64,000 nt of DNA, taken from positions 9,090 to 73,089 of the forward strand of contig NZ_MJGI01000024.1 in the NCBI RefSeq assembly GCF_001864835.1, read 5' to 3'. Made by a program: the position numbers and the translations under genes. How positions within the stretch are numbered: the stretch's first letter is position 1; the number at the start of each line of letters is the position of its first letter. Below are positions 46,314 through 54,834 of this stretch, piece by piece. A model generated the notes under the pieces. It did no database searches, was not told where the DNA came from, and was given only the letters and a program-made list of their open reading frames with translations. This stretch comes from Curtobacterium sp. MCBA15_001 (GTDB lineage: Bacteria; Actinomycetota; Actinomycetes; Actinomycetales; Microbacteriaceae).

Positions 46314-46319
46314 CAGGAT
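46314..46319 (+). promoter_or_regulatory. -10 box (CAGGAT) of hisS, leaderless
   Basis: It begins 13 nt before the ATG at 46327, with no ribosome site. Confidence 0.45.
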
Positions 46320-46326
46320 TGACCGC

Positions 46327-47571
46327 ATGGCGACGACCGTGACGGCACCCCGTGGCATGCGTGACTTCCTCCCGGCCGACAAGGCACGGCGCGAGCACGT
46401 CCTCGGCGTGGTGCGCGGCGTGTACGCCCGGCACGGGTTCGACGAGATCGAGACCCCTGTCGTCGAGGACGCAGCACGCCTGCACTCGGGCCTCGGCGGT
46501 GACAACGAGAAGCTCGCGTTCGGCATCATGAAGCGCGGCCTGTCGGTCGAGGACCTCCGCAGTGCCGAAGCACCGCTCGACCTGGCCGACCTGGGGCTGC
46601 GCTTCGACCTGACCGTCCCGCTCGCACGCTTCTACGCCTCACACCGCGCCGAGCTGCCGTCGGTGTTCCGCGCCGTGCAGATCGCCCCCGTGTGGCGCGC
46701 CGAGCGGCCGCAGAAGGGGCGCTACCGACAGTTCGTGCAGTGCGACATCGACGTCCTCGGGGAACCCGGGCAGCTGGCGGAGATCGAGCTCATCCGGGCC
46801 ACCACCGCCGCGCTCGACGCCCTCGGGGTGACGGGCACCTCGATCCGGATCAACGACCGACGCATCCTGCTCGCGCTCCTGGCGACGTGGGGCATCACCG
46901 ACGCCGCGGCCGCCGACCGTGCCCTCATCACCGTCGACAAGCTCGACAAGATCGGTGCCGGCGGCGTCGCGACCGAACTCCGCGAGCACCTGGGCGCCGA
47001 GCTGCCCGGGCTCGAAGCGACCATCGGCGCGCTCGAGGCCGCCGACTGGGACAGCGTCGCGGGGGCCGACTGGCTCGACGCCGAGGCGTTCGCCGACCTG
47101 CTGCGCCTGCGCGAGGCGCTGCCCGGTGTCGACCTGCGCTTCGACCCGACGCTCGTGCGCGGCATGGGCTACTACACGGGCACGATCTTCGAGGTCGCGC
47201 ACCCCGACTTCGGCTACAGCCTGGGCGGCGGGGGCCGGTACGACGGCATGATCGGCCGCTTCCTCGGGCAGGACGTCCCCGCGGTCGGGTTCTCGCTCGG
47301 GTTCGAGCGCCTGGTCGACCTGGTGTCGCTGCCCGAGGACGCCACCGCCGACGCCGTCGTCCTGGTGTACGACAAGGACGTCGACCCAGTCCAGCTCGCC
47401 GCGCTCAAGGCCGAGGCGCTCGAGCAGCACCAGCGCGTGCGGCTCGAACGGCGGACCAAGAACACGAAGAACCTGCTGGCGGGACTCGCGGCGCAGGGCT
47501 TCGGCGCGTTCGCGACCGTGCACGCCGACACCGTGTCACTCGAGGGTGTGGAGTTCCGCCCCTTCGACTGA
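46327..47571 (+). CDS. hisS: histidyl-tRNA synthetase
   Basis: This 414-aa class II synthetase charges tRNA-His. Motif 1 region MRDFLPADKARRE, FDLTVPLARFYAS, motif 2 APVWRAERPQKGRYRQFVQCD, the histidine-specific LVRGMGYYTGTIFE (near 278) and GGGGRYDGM are intact. Motif 3 is GFSLGFERL. The C-terminal anticodon-binding domain ends in EFRPFD. The open frame extends upstream through the hairpin region, but the conserved protein and the -10 box both point to the ATG at 46327. Length is normal for Actinobacteria. eno follows after 98 bp. Confidence 0.96.
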   Translation: MATTVTAPRGMRDFLPADKARREHVLGVVRGVYARHGFDEIETPVVEDAARLHSGLGGDNEKLAFGIMKRGLSVEDLRSAEAPLDLADLGLRFDLTVPLARFYASHRAELPSVFRAVQIAPVWRAERPQKGRYRQFVQCDIDVLGEPGQLAEIELIRATTAALDALGVTGTSIRINDRRILLALLATWGITDAAAADRALITVDKLDKIGAGGVATELREHLGAELPGLEATIGALEAADWDSVAGADWLDAEAFADLLRLREALPGVDLRFDPTLVRGMGYYTGTIFEVAHPDFGYSLGGGGRYDGMIGRFLGQDVPAVGFSLGFERLVDLVSLPEDATADAVVLVYDKDVDPVQLAALKAEALEQHQRVRLERRTKNTKNLLAGLAAQGFGAFATVHADTVSLEGVEFRPFD

Positions 47572-47621
47572 GTCGTCCACAGTCGTCACCGGGTGCAGCG
47601 AAACCGTTCACCGCGCGTCGG

Positions 47622-48959
<1,338 letters not shown>

Positions 48960-48981
48960 TCGAACCGGTCGCAGCACGTCC

Positions 48982-49017
48982 CGGAACGTCGTCCTCCTCG
49001 TGGAGGGCGGCGTTCCG
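48982..49017 (+). terminator. terminator hairpin after eno
   Basis: A 16-bp stem CGGAACGTCGTCCTCC / GGAGGGCGGCGTTCCG, with two G-U pairs and a TCGT tetraloop, starts 22 bp after the stop. Confidence 0.8.
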
Positions 49018-49162
49018 TCGCGTGTGCTGCGGGCACCCATCGCGACCACGGGACGGTCCGAGCGCCGCGGGGCGGACGAGAGTCGCGCCTCCAGGCCCTG
49101 GCCGGTCGCTGAGAGGGTGCAGAACACGCGCGCGGCGGATCGGCCCACCTCCGCCGCCGTGT

Positions 49163-49168
49163 CATCAT
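49163..49168 (+). promoter_or_regulatory. -10 box (CATCAT) of ftsB
   Basis: It begins 12 nt before the GTG at 49175. This supports that start over GTG 49211 and ATG 49217. Confidence 0.35.
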
Positions 49169-49174
49169 CGAACC

Positions 49175-49714
49175 GTGCCCAGCCAGAACCCCCGCGTCCG
49201 CCGCGTCCCCGTGGCCATGCCCGAGGGTGCCGTGGCCGAGCAGCCCTGGTGGCGCTCGATCCGGTTCTCCGGCTTCAGCCTGATCATGCTCGCGATCATC
49301 GTGCTGTTCGTGGTCGTGCTGGCCCCCTCGCTCCGCACGCTGATCCAGCAGCAGGAGCAGATCGCGCAGCAGCAGCGCCAGGTCGCCGAGCAGAAGTCCG
49401 ACGTCGCGCAGAAGCAGAAGGACGTCGCACGCTGGGACGACCCCGCCTACATCGAGGCGCAGGCCCGCGACCGTCTCCTCTACGTCTACCCGGGGGAGCA
49501 GAGCTTCCTCGTGATGGGGAAGGGCGAGAGCGCCGGCACCAGCGACGCGACCCCGACCACCGACTCCGGGACCCCCGTCAGCGCGAAGGTGCAGACCCCC
49601 AAGGTCGACTGGGTGCAGGCGATGATGTCCTCGGTCCTGAAGTCCGGTCTGTCGGACGAGACCGCGCAGCAGCTCGTCGCTCCGGACGTCTCCGGGACCG
49701 GCACCAGCAAGTAG
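49175..49714 (+). CDS. ftsB: septum formation initiator, FtsB/DivIC family
   Basis: This 179-aa single-pass membrane protein belongs to the division complex with FtsL and FtsQ. A cytoplasmic leader of about 28 residues, one helix (FSGFSLIMLAIIVLFVVVL, about 34-52) and a coiled coil with LIQQQEQIAQQQRQVAEQK (about 58-85) are followed by WDDPAYIEAQARDRLLYVYPGE, the FtsB/DivIC signature. A Thr/Ser-rich outside tail then follows. The eno-ftsB-DUF501 order is the usual one in Actinobacteria. The start is uncertain among three in-frame codons; 49175 fits the -10 box. Confidence 0.9.
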   Translation: MPSQNPRVRRVPVAMPEGAVAEQPWWRSIRFSGFSLIMLAIIVLFVVVLAPSLRTLIQQQEQIAQQQRQVAEQKSDVAQKQKDVARWDDPAYIEAQARDRLLYVYPGEQSFLVMGKGESAGTSDATPTTDSGTPVSAKVQTPKVDWVQAMMSSVLKSGLSDETAQQLVAPDVSGTGTSK

Positions 49715-49756
49715 GGCGAGGGCGTCACACGGCGCACGGCCCCTGCGGAACTCGGG

Positions 49757-49762
49757 TAGCCT
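49757..49762 (+). promoter_or_regulatory. -10 box (TAGCCT) of the DUF501 gene
   Basis: It begins 15 nt before the GTG at 49772, giving a leader of only a few bases at most. Confidence 0.4.
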
Positions 49763-49771
49763 CTTGTTCCC

Positions 49772-50320
49772 GTGACGACCCCTCCGTTCGACCCGCCGTC
49801 CGACCACGACGTGCAGGTGGTGTCCGCGCAGCTCGGCCGCCCCGCTCGTGACGTGGTCGGCATCGCGGCACGCTGCGTCTGCGGCAACCCCACGGTCGTC
49901 GCGACGAAGCCGCGTCTGGGCAACGGCACCCCGTTCCCGACGCTGTACTACCTGTGCCACCCGGCGGCCACCGCTGCCGTCAGCACGCTCGAGGCGACGG
50001 GCGTCATGCCCGAACTCGCCGCGCTGCTCGAGACCGACGACATGGCAGAGCGCTACCGCGCCGCGCACGAGTCCTACCTCGCCGACCGCGAGTCGATCGA
50101 GCACGTCGACGAGATCGAGGGCATCAGCGCGGGCGGCATGCCCGTCCGGGTGAAGTGCCTGCACGCCCTCGTCGGCCACGCCCTCGCTGCCGGACCCGGC
50201 GTGAACCCCATCGGTGACCTCGCGCTCGAGCGCGCGAGCTGGTCACCCGACCGGTGTGAGTGCCGGGCGTATGATGGGCTCGCAGACGCTGGAGTCGGGG
50301 CGGGTGGCGGCGAACACTGA
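49772..50320 (+). CDS. DUF501 domain protein
   Basis: This 182-aa conserved actinobacterial protein of unknown function is almost always next to eno and ftsB. The family marks are VVGIAARCVCGNPTVV near the start, a TPFPTLYYLCHP segment, and near the end GMPVRVKCLHALVGHALAAG followed by GVNPIGD. The His and Cys residues (C-x-C, YYLCHP, KCLHALVGH) suggest metal or cofactor binding. The start GTG has TAGCCT 15 nt upstream. The ndh promoter box lies inside its 3' end. Confidence 0.92.
   Translation: MTTPPFDPPSDHDVQVVSAQLGRPARDVVGIAARCVCGNPTVVATKPRLGNGTPFPTLYYLCHPAATAAVSTLEATGVMPELAALLETDDMAERYRAAHESYLADRESIEHVDEIEGISAGGMPVRVKCLHALVGHALAAGPGVNPIGDLALERASWSPDRCECRAYDGLADAGVGAGGGEH
50270..50275 (+). 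promoter_or_regulatory. -10 box (TATGAT) of ndh inside the DUF501 gene
   Basis: TATGAT is a near-consensus -10 in a GC-rich coding region, about 94 nt before the ndh start. The leader contains AAGGAG. Confidence 0.55.
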
Positions 50321-50363
50321 CCAGCCGCCCGGCAACCACCCCACTCCAAGGAGATCATCCCCC

Positions 50364-51833
50364 GTGCCCAAGATCCTCGTCGTCGGCGGCGGTTACGCCG
50401 GCTTCTACACCGCCTGGAAGCTCGAGAAGCACCTTCGCCAGGGCGAAGCCGAAGTCGTCATGGTGGACCCGCTGCCGTACATGACGTACCAGCCGTTCCT
50501 GCCCGAGGTCGCCGCCGGCTCGATCGAGCCGCGTCACGCGGTCGTCTCGCACCGTCGTCACCTCAAGAAGACCCGGGTCGTCACGGCGAAGGTCACGAAC
50601 GTCGACCACGCCACCAAGACGGCGACGATCACCCCTGAGCTCGGCGAGCCGTGGGAAGAGTCCTACGACCAGATCGTCATGACGGCCGGCGCGGTCTCCC
50701 GCACGTTCCCGATCCCCGGTGTCGCTGACGAGGCGATCGGCCTCAAGACCATCGAGGAAGCCGCCGCGATCCGCGACAAGGTCCTCACGAACTTCGCCAA
50801 GGCAGCGACCCTGCCCGCCGGCCCCGAGCGCGACCGTCTGCTGACCGTCGTCGTCGTCGGTGGTGGCTTCGCCGGCATCGAGGTCTTCGCCGAGCTCCGC
50901 TCGTTCGCGTCCGACCTGCTGAAGAGCTACCCGGAGCTGTCGTTCGACGACACGCACTTCCACCTGGTCGAAGCCATGGGGCGCATCATGCCCGAGGTCT
51001 CGCTGGAGACCTCGCACTGGGTGCTCGAGAACCTCGCGTCCCGCGGTGCGACCGTCCACCTCGAGACCCAGCTCGCGTCGGCCGAGGGCGGCGTCTGCCA
51101 GCTCAAGGCCAAGGACGAGTCGATCGAGACCATCGAGTCCGACCTGATCATCTGGACCGCCGGCGTCATGGCGAACCCGATGGTCAAGGGCACCGACTTC
51201 CCGCTCGAGCCCCGTGGCCGCATCACCGTGCAGCCCGACCTGCGCGTCGTGAACGAGGGCACCGTCGTCCCCGACGCCTGGGCCTGTGGTGACGTCGCGG
51301 CCGTGCCCGACCTGACCGGTGGCGGCGTCGGCGGCATGTGCGTGCCGAACGCCCAGCACGCCGTGCGTCAGGCCAAGCAGCTCGCGAAGAACCTGGTCGC
51401 GGTGATGCGGAACGAGGCCACGGTCGAGTACAAGCACGAGAACCTCGGCGCCGTCGCGGGCCTGGGCCTCGGCATCGGCGTGTTCCAGTCGGGCAAGTTC
51501 GCCATGAAGGGCTTCCTGGCCTGGGGTGCTCACCGCGGCTACCACGGCCTGGCGATGCCGTCGTGGGAGCGCAAGTGGCGCGTCATCGGCGACTGGGTCG
51601 GGGGCTTCTTCCTCGGCCGTGACATCGCCTCGCTCGACGACCGTGAGACCCCGCGCGCCGCGTTCGAGGCGTTCGCGTCGCGTCCCAAGCCCGCTGCCGC
51701 CGACGAGCCCAAGGCCGTCGCAGCCCCGGCTCCCGAGGAGGGCAAGCCCGCCGACGCCGCTGGTCCGGCGTACGCCACCCCGGCCGAGGACGTCTCCAAG
51801 GACGCCGAGCCGATCGCAGCCGACTCGAAGTAG
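50364..51833 (+). CDS. ndh: type II NADH dehydrogenase (NDH-2)
   Basis: This 489-aa single-subunit NADH:quinone oxidoreductase sits on the inner face of the membrane. KILVVGGGYAGFYTAWKLE is the FAD-binding GxGxxG, VVVGGGFAGIEVFAELR (near 168) the NADH-binding GxGxxG, and WACGDVAAVPD the FAD-stabilising GD motif. Amphipathic membrane-association helices follow in the C-terminal part (GYHGLAMPSWERKWRVIGDW). The C-terminus carries an Ala/Pro/Lys/Glu-rich tail of about 55 residues that is longer than in most NDH-2. Start is GTG at 50364, the first residue of the conserved core, with AAGGAG 10 nt before it. Confidence 0.93.
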   Translation: MPKILVVGGGYAGFYTAWKLEKHLRQGEAEVVMVDPLPYMTYQPFLPEVAAGSIEPRHAVVSHRRHLKKTRVVTAKVTNVDHATKTATITPELGEPWEESYDQIVMTAGAVSRTFPIPGVADEAIGLKTIEEAAAIRDKVLTNFAKAATLPAGPERDRLLTVVVVGGGFAGIEVFAELRSFASDLLKSYPELSFDDTHFHLVEAMGRIMPEVSLETSHWVLENLASRGATVHLETQLASAEGGVCQLKAKDESIETIESDLIIWTAGVMANPMVKGTDFPLEPRGRITVQPDLRVVNEGTVVPDAWACGDVAAVPDLTGGGVGGMCVPNAQHAVRQAKQLAKNLVAVMRNEATVEYKHENLGAVAGLGLGIGVFQSGKFAMKGFLAWGAHRGYHGLAMPSWERKWRVIGDWVGGFFLGRDIASLDDRETPRAAFEAFASRPKPAAADEPKAVAAPAPEEGKPADAAGPAYATPAEDVSKDAEPIAADSK

Positions 51834-51843
51834 TCCCAAGCGC

Positions 51844-51885
51844 ACGACGACGGCGGTCACCCCACGGGGTGGCCGCCGTCGTCGT
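51844..51885 (+). terminator. terminator hairpin after ndh
   Basis: Stem ACGACGACGGCGG / CCGCCGTCGTCGT (13 bp), extended inward by T-G and CACC/GGTG pairs, starts 10 bp after the stop. Confidence 0.8.
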
Positions 51886-51905
51886 CGCTAGGCTGGTCCC
51901 GCCGC

Positions 51906-51979
51906 GCCCCCGTGGCCCAACTGGCAGAGGCACGCGACTTAAAATCGCTGAGTTGTGGGTTCGAGTCCCACCGGGGGTA
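51906..51979 (+). tRNA. tRNA with UAA anticodon (Leu by anticodon), class-I shape
   Basis: Acceptor GCCCCCG (51906-51912) pairs with CGGGGGT (51972-51978), with G-U at the end, discriminator A and CC next. The D arm has three pairs and a GG loop. The anticodon stem has four good pairs plus a C-U mismatch, with loop CTTAAAA (51938-51944), giving anticodon UAA. The variable loop is only five nt (GAGTT). The T arm is GTGGG-TTCGAGT-CCCAC. Leu tRNAs normally carry a long variable arm, which is absent here, so the charged amino acid is not certain. CCA is not fully encoded. Confidence 0.85.
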
Positions 51980-52005
51980 CCGCCCGTCGGGCCGGCACCG
52001 CGCCG

Positions 52006-52046
52006 GACAGGAGGCTGTGCTCGCGCCGTGCGCCGAGCCTCCTGTC
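52006..52046 (+). terminator. hairpin after the tRNA (GGAGGC family)
   Basis: Perfect 11-bp stem GACAGGAGGCT / AGCCTCCTGTC with a 19-nt loop, about 27 bp after the tRNA. It is a variant of the GGAGGC hairpin family. Confidence 0.65.
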
Positions 52047-52071
52047 GGCCCCGACCACACCGGCACACACA

Positions 52072-52105
52072 GGAACGGCGCGACCCCGAGGGGTCGCGCC
52101 GTTCC
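52072..52105 (-). terminator. terminator after the desaturase gene
   Basis: Perfect stem GGAACGGCGCGACCC / GGGTCGCGCCGTTCC with a CGAG tetraloop, 17 bp beyond the desaturase stop. It works in either direction and also insulates the tRNA. Confidence 0.8.
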
Positions 52106-52121
52106 AGTGTTGCGGACCTGC

Positions 52122-53240
52122 TCAGTGCAGGCGGTATCCGGTCACCATCGGGCAGGTGAAGGGATCACGCGCAGCGAGCCCGACGCGGTTCAGGTACGCG
52201 ACGACGATCGCGTACGACCGGCCGAGCGACGCCTCGGTGTAGGGGATGTTGTGCTTGGCGCAGTGTGCCTTCACCATCGGCTTGGCCTTGCGCAGGTTCG
52301 GGCGCGCCATGCTCGGGAAGAGGTGGTGCTCCGCCTGGTGGTTCAGGCCGCCGAACAGGTGGTCCGCCCAGATGCCGCCGGTGATGTTGCGCGAGGTGCG
52401 GACCTGGCGGGACAGGAAGTCGATGCGGGCGCCCTCGGCGATGATCGGCATGCCCTTGTGGTTCGGCGCGAACGAGCCGCCCATCATCACGCCGAAGACG
52501 GCCATCTGCACGCCGATGAAGGCGACGGCGACGGGGAACGGCATGAACGCGAAGACCGCCCAGAAGTACAGGCCGAAGCGGGCGACGAGCAGGATGCCCT
52601 CGATGATGCGGTCACGCCCCGAGCCCTTGATGTGCTGGCCGGTGACGAGCGCCTTGACGCCGAGGAAGTGCAGGTTCGCGCCCTCCATCGTCAGCAGCGG
52701 GAAGAACGCCCAGCCCTGCACACGGGTGAGTGCGCGGAGCAGACCCTTGCGCTCGGCTGCGTCCTCCTCGATGAAGGACACCGTGTCCTGCGCGATGTCG
52801 GGGTCCTTGCCGATGGTGTTCGGGTTGCCGTGGTGGCGGTTGTGCTTGTTCATCCACCACGTGTAGGACAGCCCGACGATGAAGGTGCCGAGGACGCGTC
52901 CGGCGTTGTCGTTCCACTTGCGCGACGCGAACACCTGGCGGTGCGCGGCTTCGTGGGACAGGAACGCGAACTGCGTGAAGACGGCGCCGAGCACACCGGC
53001 GGGGATGAGCACGAACCACGAGCCGCCGAGCATCGCGACGGCGACCCAGCAGGCCGCGGCGATCGTGACGAGCACGGCGAAGACGGTCCAGTAGAAGCCG
53101 ACACGGCGTTCCAGGAGTCCGGCGGCGCGGACCTCCTCGAGGAGGTCCTTGTAGGTCGAGGTGCCGGAGGTCGCTCCGGGAGCCCGAGGGGTGGTCGGTC
53201 GGTACAGGGTCGATGAAGACGGCAAGAGCGCTGCTTCCAT
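52122..53240 (-). CDS. fatty-acid desaturase, acyl-CoA/lipid type
   Basis: This 372-aa membrane di-iron enzyme introduces a double bond into acyl chains. The three His boxes are clear: SHEAAHRQ (HxxxH), NKHNRHHGNP (HxxHH) and LNHQAEHHLFP (QxxHH). They sit between two pairs of membrane helices (about 55-100 and 205-250). The QxxHH box is of the front-end/linoleoyl-CoA-desaturase class. I use the ATG at 53240 (GAAGGG upstream); the ATG at 53279 adds 13 residues and lies about 8 nt after the likely transcript start of a TAGGTT box, so it is possible. The electron donor is not encoded nearby. Membrane fluidity control is likely. Confidence 0.9.
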   Translation of the reverse strand: MEAALLPSSSTLYRPTTPRAPGATSGTSTYKDLLEEVRAAGLLERRVGFYWTVFAVLVTIAAACWVAVAMLGGSWFVLIPAGVLGAVFTQFAFLSHEAAHRQVFASRKWNDNAGRVLGTFIVGLSYTWWMNKHNRHHGNPNTIGKDPDIAQDTVSFIEEDAAERKGLLRALTRVQGWAFFPLLTMEGANLHFLGVKALVTGQHIKGSGRDRIIEGILLVARFGLYFWAVFAFMPFPVAVAFIGVQMAVFGVMMGGSFAPNHKGMPIIAEGARIDFLSRQVRTSRNITGGIWADHLFGGLNHQAEHHLFPSMARPNLRKAKPMVKAHCAKHNIPYTEASLGRSYAIVVAYLNRVGLAARDPFTCPMVTGYRLH

Positions 53241-53379
53241 CAGGAACAGCCCTTCGGCCGCACAGGTGAGTTCTCGCATCTGCGATTGCTCGGAAACCTA
53301 GGGGTCGAACCTGGGGAGCAACCGTGGAGTGCGCAGACCGTCTGTCCCGATGCGTCCGAGCCGGGGCGTGTCGCGTCGG

Positions 53380-53385
53380 TAGCAT
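53380..53385 (+). promoter_or_regulatory. -10 box (TAGCAT) of the ThrE gene
   Basis: It begins 13 nt before the GTG at 53393 and overlaps the ATG at 53384, which argues for the GTG start. Confidence 0.4.
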
Positions 53386-53392
53386 GGCGCCT

Positions 53393-54715
53393 GTGGTCGG
53401 ACTCGGCAGTGCACTCGCCAACCTGCGTGGCGTCCTCCGGCAACCAGAGGCACACATCGAGGTGCTCGACGGCGAGACCGTGCCCGTCGGCATGCTGCTC
53501 GGCACGCTCGGCACCCTGCTGCTCGACGCGGGCAGCTCTGTCACGGACGTCCGCTCCGCGCTCGAGAAGGCCCGCGACGCGGCGGGCATCGGTCCGGAGC
53601 TCGCGGTCGGGGTGTTGCCGGCTCTGGTCATCGTGAGCGAGACCGCCACCGGCTCGGCGACGATCGTCAACGCCGAGGGGATCGAACTCTCCTTCCGGCA
53701 GGCAGCCCGGGCGAACCGGCTGGTCCTCGGGCTCGAGAGCGGATCGATCGCGCTCACCGAGATCCCGGCCCGCGTCCGAGCCATCCGCGCGGGCACCCGG
53801 CCGCCCGCAGCACTGCCGTGGATCGCCGGGAACGCCCTGACCGCCGCGGGGCTGGCCGTCGTGTTCCGCTGCCCGTGGTGGGCGATCCTGGTCGTCCTCG
53901 GGGTCGGTGCGCTGGTCGGCGTGATCGGCCTGCTCCTCCGTCGCTTCCGGGAGGCAGTCGCGATCATCCCCTTCCTGGCGGCGTTCATGTCGACCGCGGT
54001 GGTCGGGCTCGTGGCCGCCTCGACCGGGTTCACCCACGTGCCGCTGTTCGCCGTGTGCGCCCCCGTCGCGGTCTTCGTCCCCGGAGCGCTCATCACGAAC
54101 GCGCTGCTGGAGCTGACCGCGGCGGACATCGTCACGGGTGCATCGCGGTTGGTGCAGGGCGTGATCATGCTCGGCTTCATGGCCGCCGGCATCGCGGCCG
54201 GCAGTGCGCTCACCGGGCTGCACGTCGACCCGAGGTCAGCGGCACTGGTCGGTGAGGTCGCCGGCGTGGGGACCGACCGCGGCGGCTGGGAAGCGGTGCC
54301 GTCCTACTGGGTGTCGTGGGTCGCGGTGGTCGTGCTGGCGCTCGGCCTGGGACTCGTCTTCGGCTCCGGCTGGCGCCTGACGCTGGTGTCGGTCGCCGTC
54401 ATGGTCACGGCGTACGCCCTGGTGAGCGGCACGAGCCCGCTGTGGGGCAGCGTGGTCGCGACGGGCGTGACCGCCGCGCTGCTGTTCGTGGCGACCCGCC
54501 TGGTGGAGCGGCTGGTGCCGGTGGTCCCGGCCACGATCTCGTTCTTCCCGGCGTTCCTGCTGCTCGTGCCCGGCACCGTCGGGTTGGTGGCCGTCTCGAC
54601 GCTGGACCCGGTGGCGTTGGCCACCCCGTTGGCGACGTTCGTCAGCCTGTGCGTCGGCACGAAGATCGGCGGGCTGCTGCCAGGGCTGTTCGCGCGGAAC
54701 GCGCCCACGCACTGA
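53393..54715 (+). CDS. threonine/serine exporter, ThrE family
   Basis: This 440-aa protein fuses the two ThrE modules. The N-terminal soluble part (about 20-130, LLLDAGSSVTDVRSALEKA) resembles a cytoplasmic DUF1212 domain, followed by about ten membrane helices. The second half (SGTSPLWGSVVATGVTAA, VPATISFFPAFLLLVPGTVGL) is the ThrE_2 module. Corynebacterium ThrE exports threonine and serine. The promoter box suggests initiation at GTG 53393; ATG 53384 would add three residues. It is divergent from the desaturase and ends in an 11-bp tandem repeat plus terminator. Confidence 0.88.
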   Translation: MVGLGSALANLRGVLRQPEAHIEVLDGETVPVGMLLGTLGTLLLDAGSSVTDVRSALEKARDAAGIGPELAVGVLPALVIVSETATGSATIVNAEGIELSFRQAARANRLVLGLESGSIALTEIPARVRAIRAGTRPPAALPWIAGNALTAAGLAVVFRCPWWAILVVLGVGALVGVIGLLLRRFREAVAIIPFLAAFMSTAVVGLVAASTGFTHVPLFAVCAPVAVFVPGALITNALLELTAADIVTGASRLVQGVIMLGFMAAGIAAGSALTGLHVDPRSAALVGEVAGVGTDRGGWEAVPSYWVSWVAVVVLALGLGLVFGSGWRLTLVSVAVMVTAYALVSGTSPLWGSVVATGVTAALLFVATRLVERLVPVVPATISFFPAFLLLVPGTVGLVAVSTLDPVALATPLATFVSLCVGTKIGGLLPGLFARNAPTH

Positions 54716-54718
54716 CGC

Positions 54719-54784
54719 GCGGCCGGTCCGCGGCCGGTCCGTGTCCTGTCCGTGTCAGGTCCGCGTCAGGTCCGCGTCCGGTCG
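54719..54784 (+). repeat. six tandem 11-bp units after the ThrE gene
   Basis: Units GCGGCCGGTCC (twice), GTGTCCTGTCC, GTGTCAGGTCC, GCGTCAGGTCC and GCGTCCGGTCG follow each other without gaps. The period matches roughly one DNA turn. They run directly into the terminator hairpin. Confidence 0.85.
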
Positions 54785-54786
54785 TC

Positions 54787-54828
54787 GGACGGGAGGCCCG
54801 TGGCGGGCCCGCCACGGGCCTCCTGTCC
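54787..54828. terminator. bidirectional terminator hairpin (GGAGGC family)
   Basis: An 18-bp stem GGACGGGAGGCCCGTGGC / GCCACGGGCCTCCTGTCC, with one G-U pair and a GGGCCC loop, lies between convergent ThrE and acyl-CoA synthetase genes. Confidence 0.82.
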
Positions 54829-54834
54829 GCCCAC

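Larger units (their letters stand above)
45981..46326. other. 346-bp gap with three successive RNA hairpins, no gene
   Basis: No supportable coding gene. Hairpins at 46089-46127, 46127-46180 and 46188-46210 stand out in an otherwise plain G/C sequence. An A-rich loop (GAAAAAAGG) is exceptional here. The hisS promoter box lies at the right end. The hairpins may be a mazG 3' structure or a small RNA. Confidence 0.55.

Noticed and set aside
45981-46326. RNase P RNA or signal-recognition-particle RNA in the large gap
   Set aside because: Neither the GAGGAAAGTCC/ACAGAAA-type RNase P cores nor the GGAAGGAAGCAGC-type SRP loop is present.
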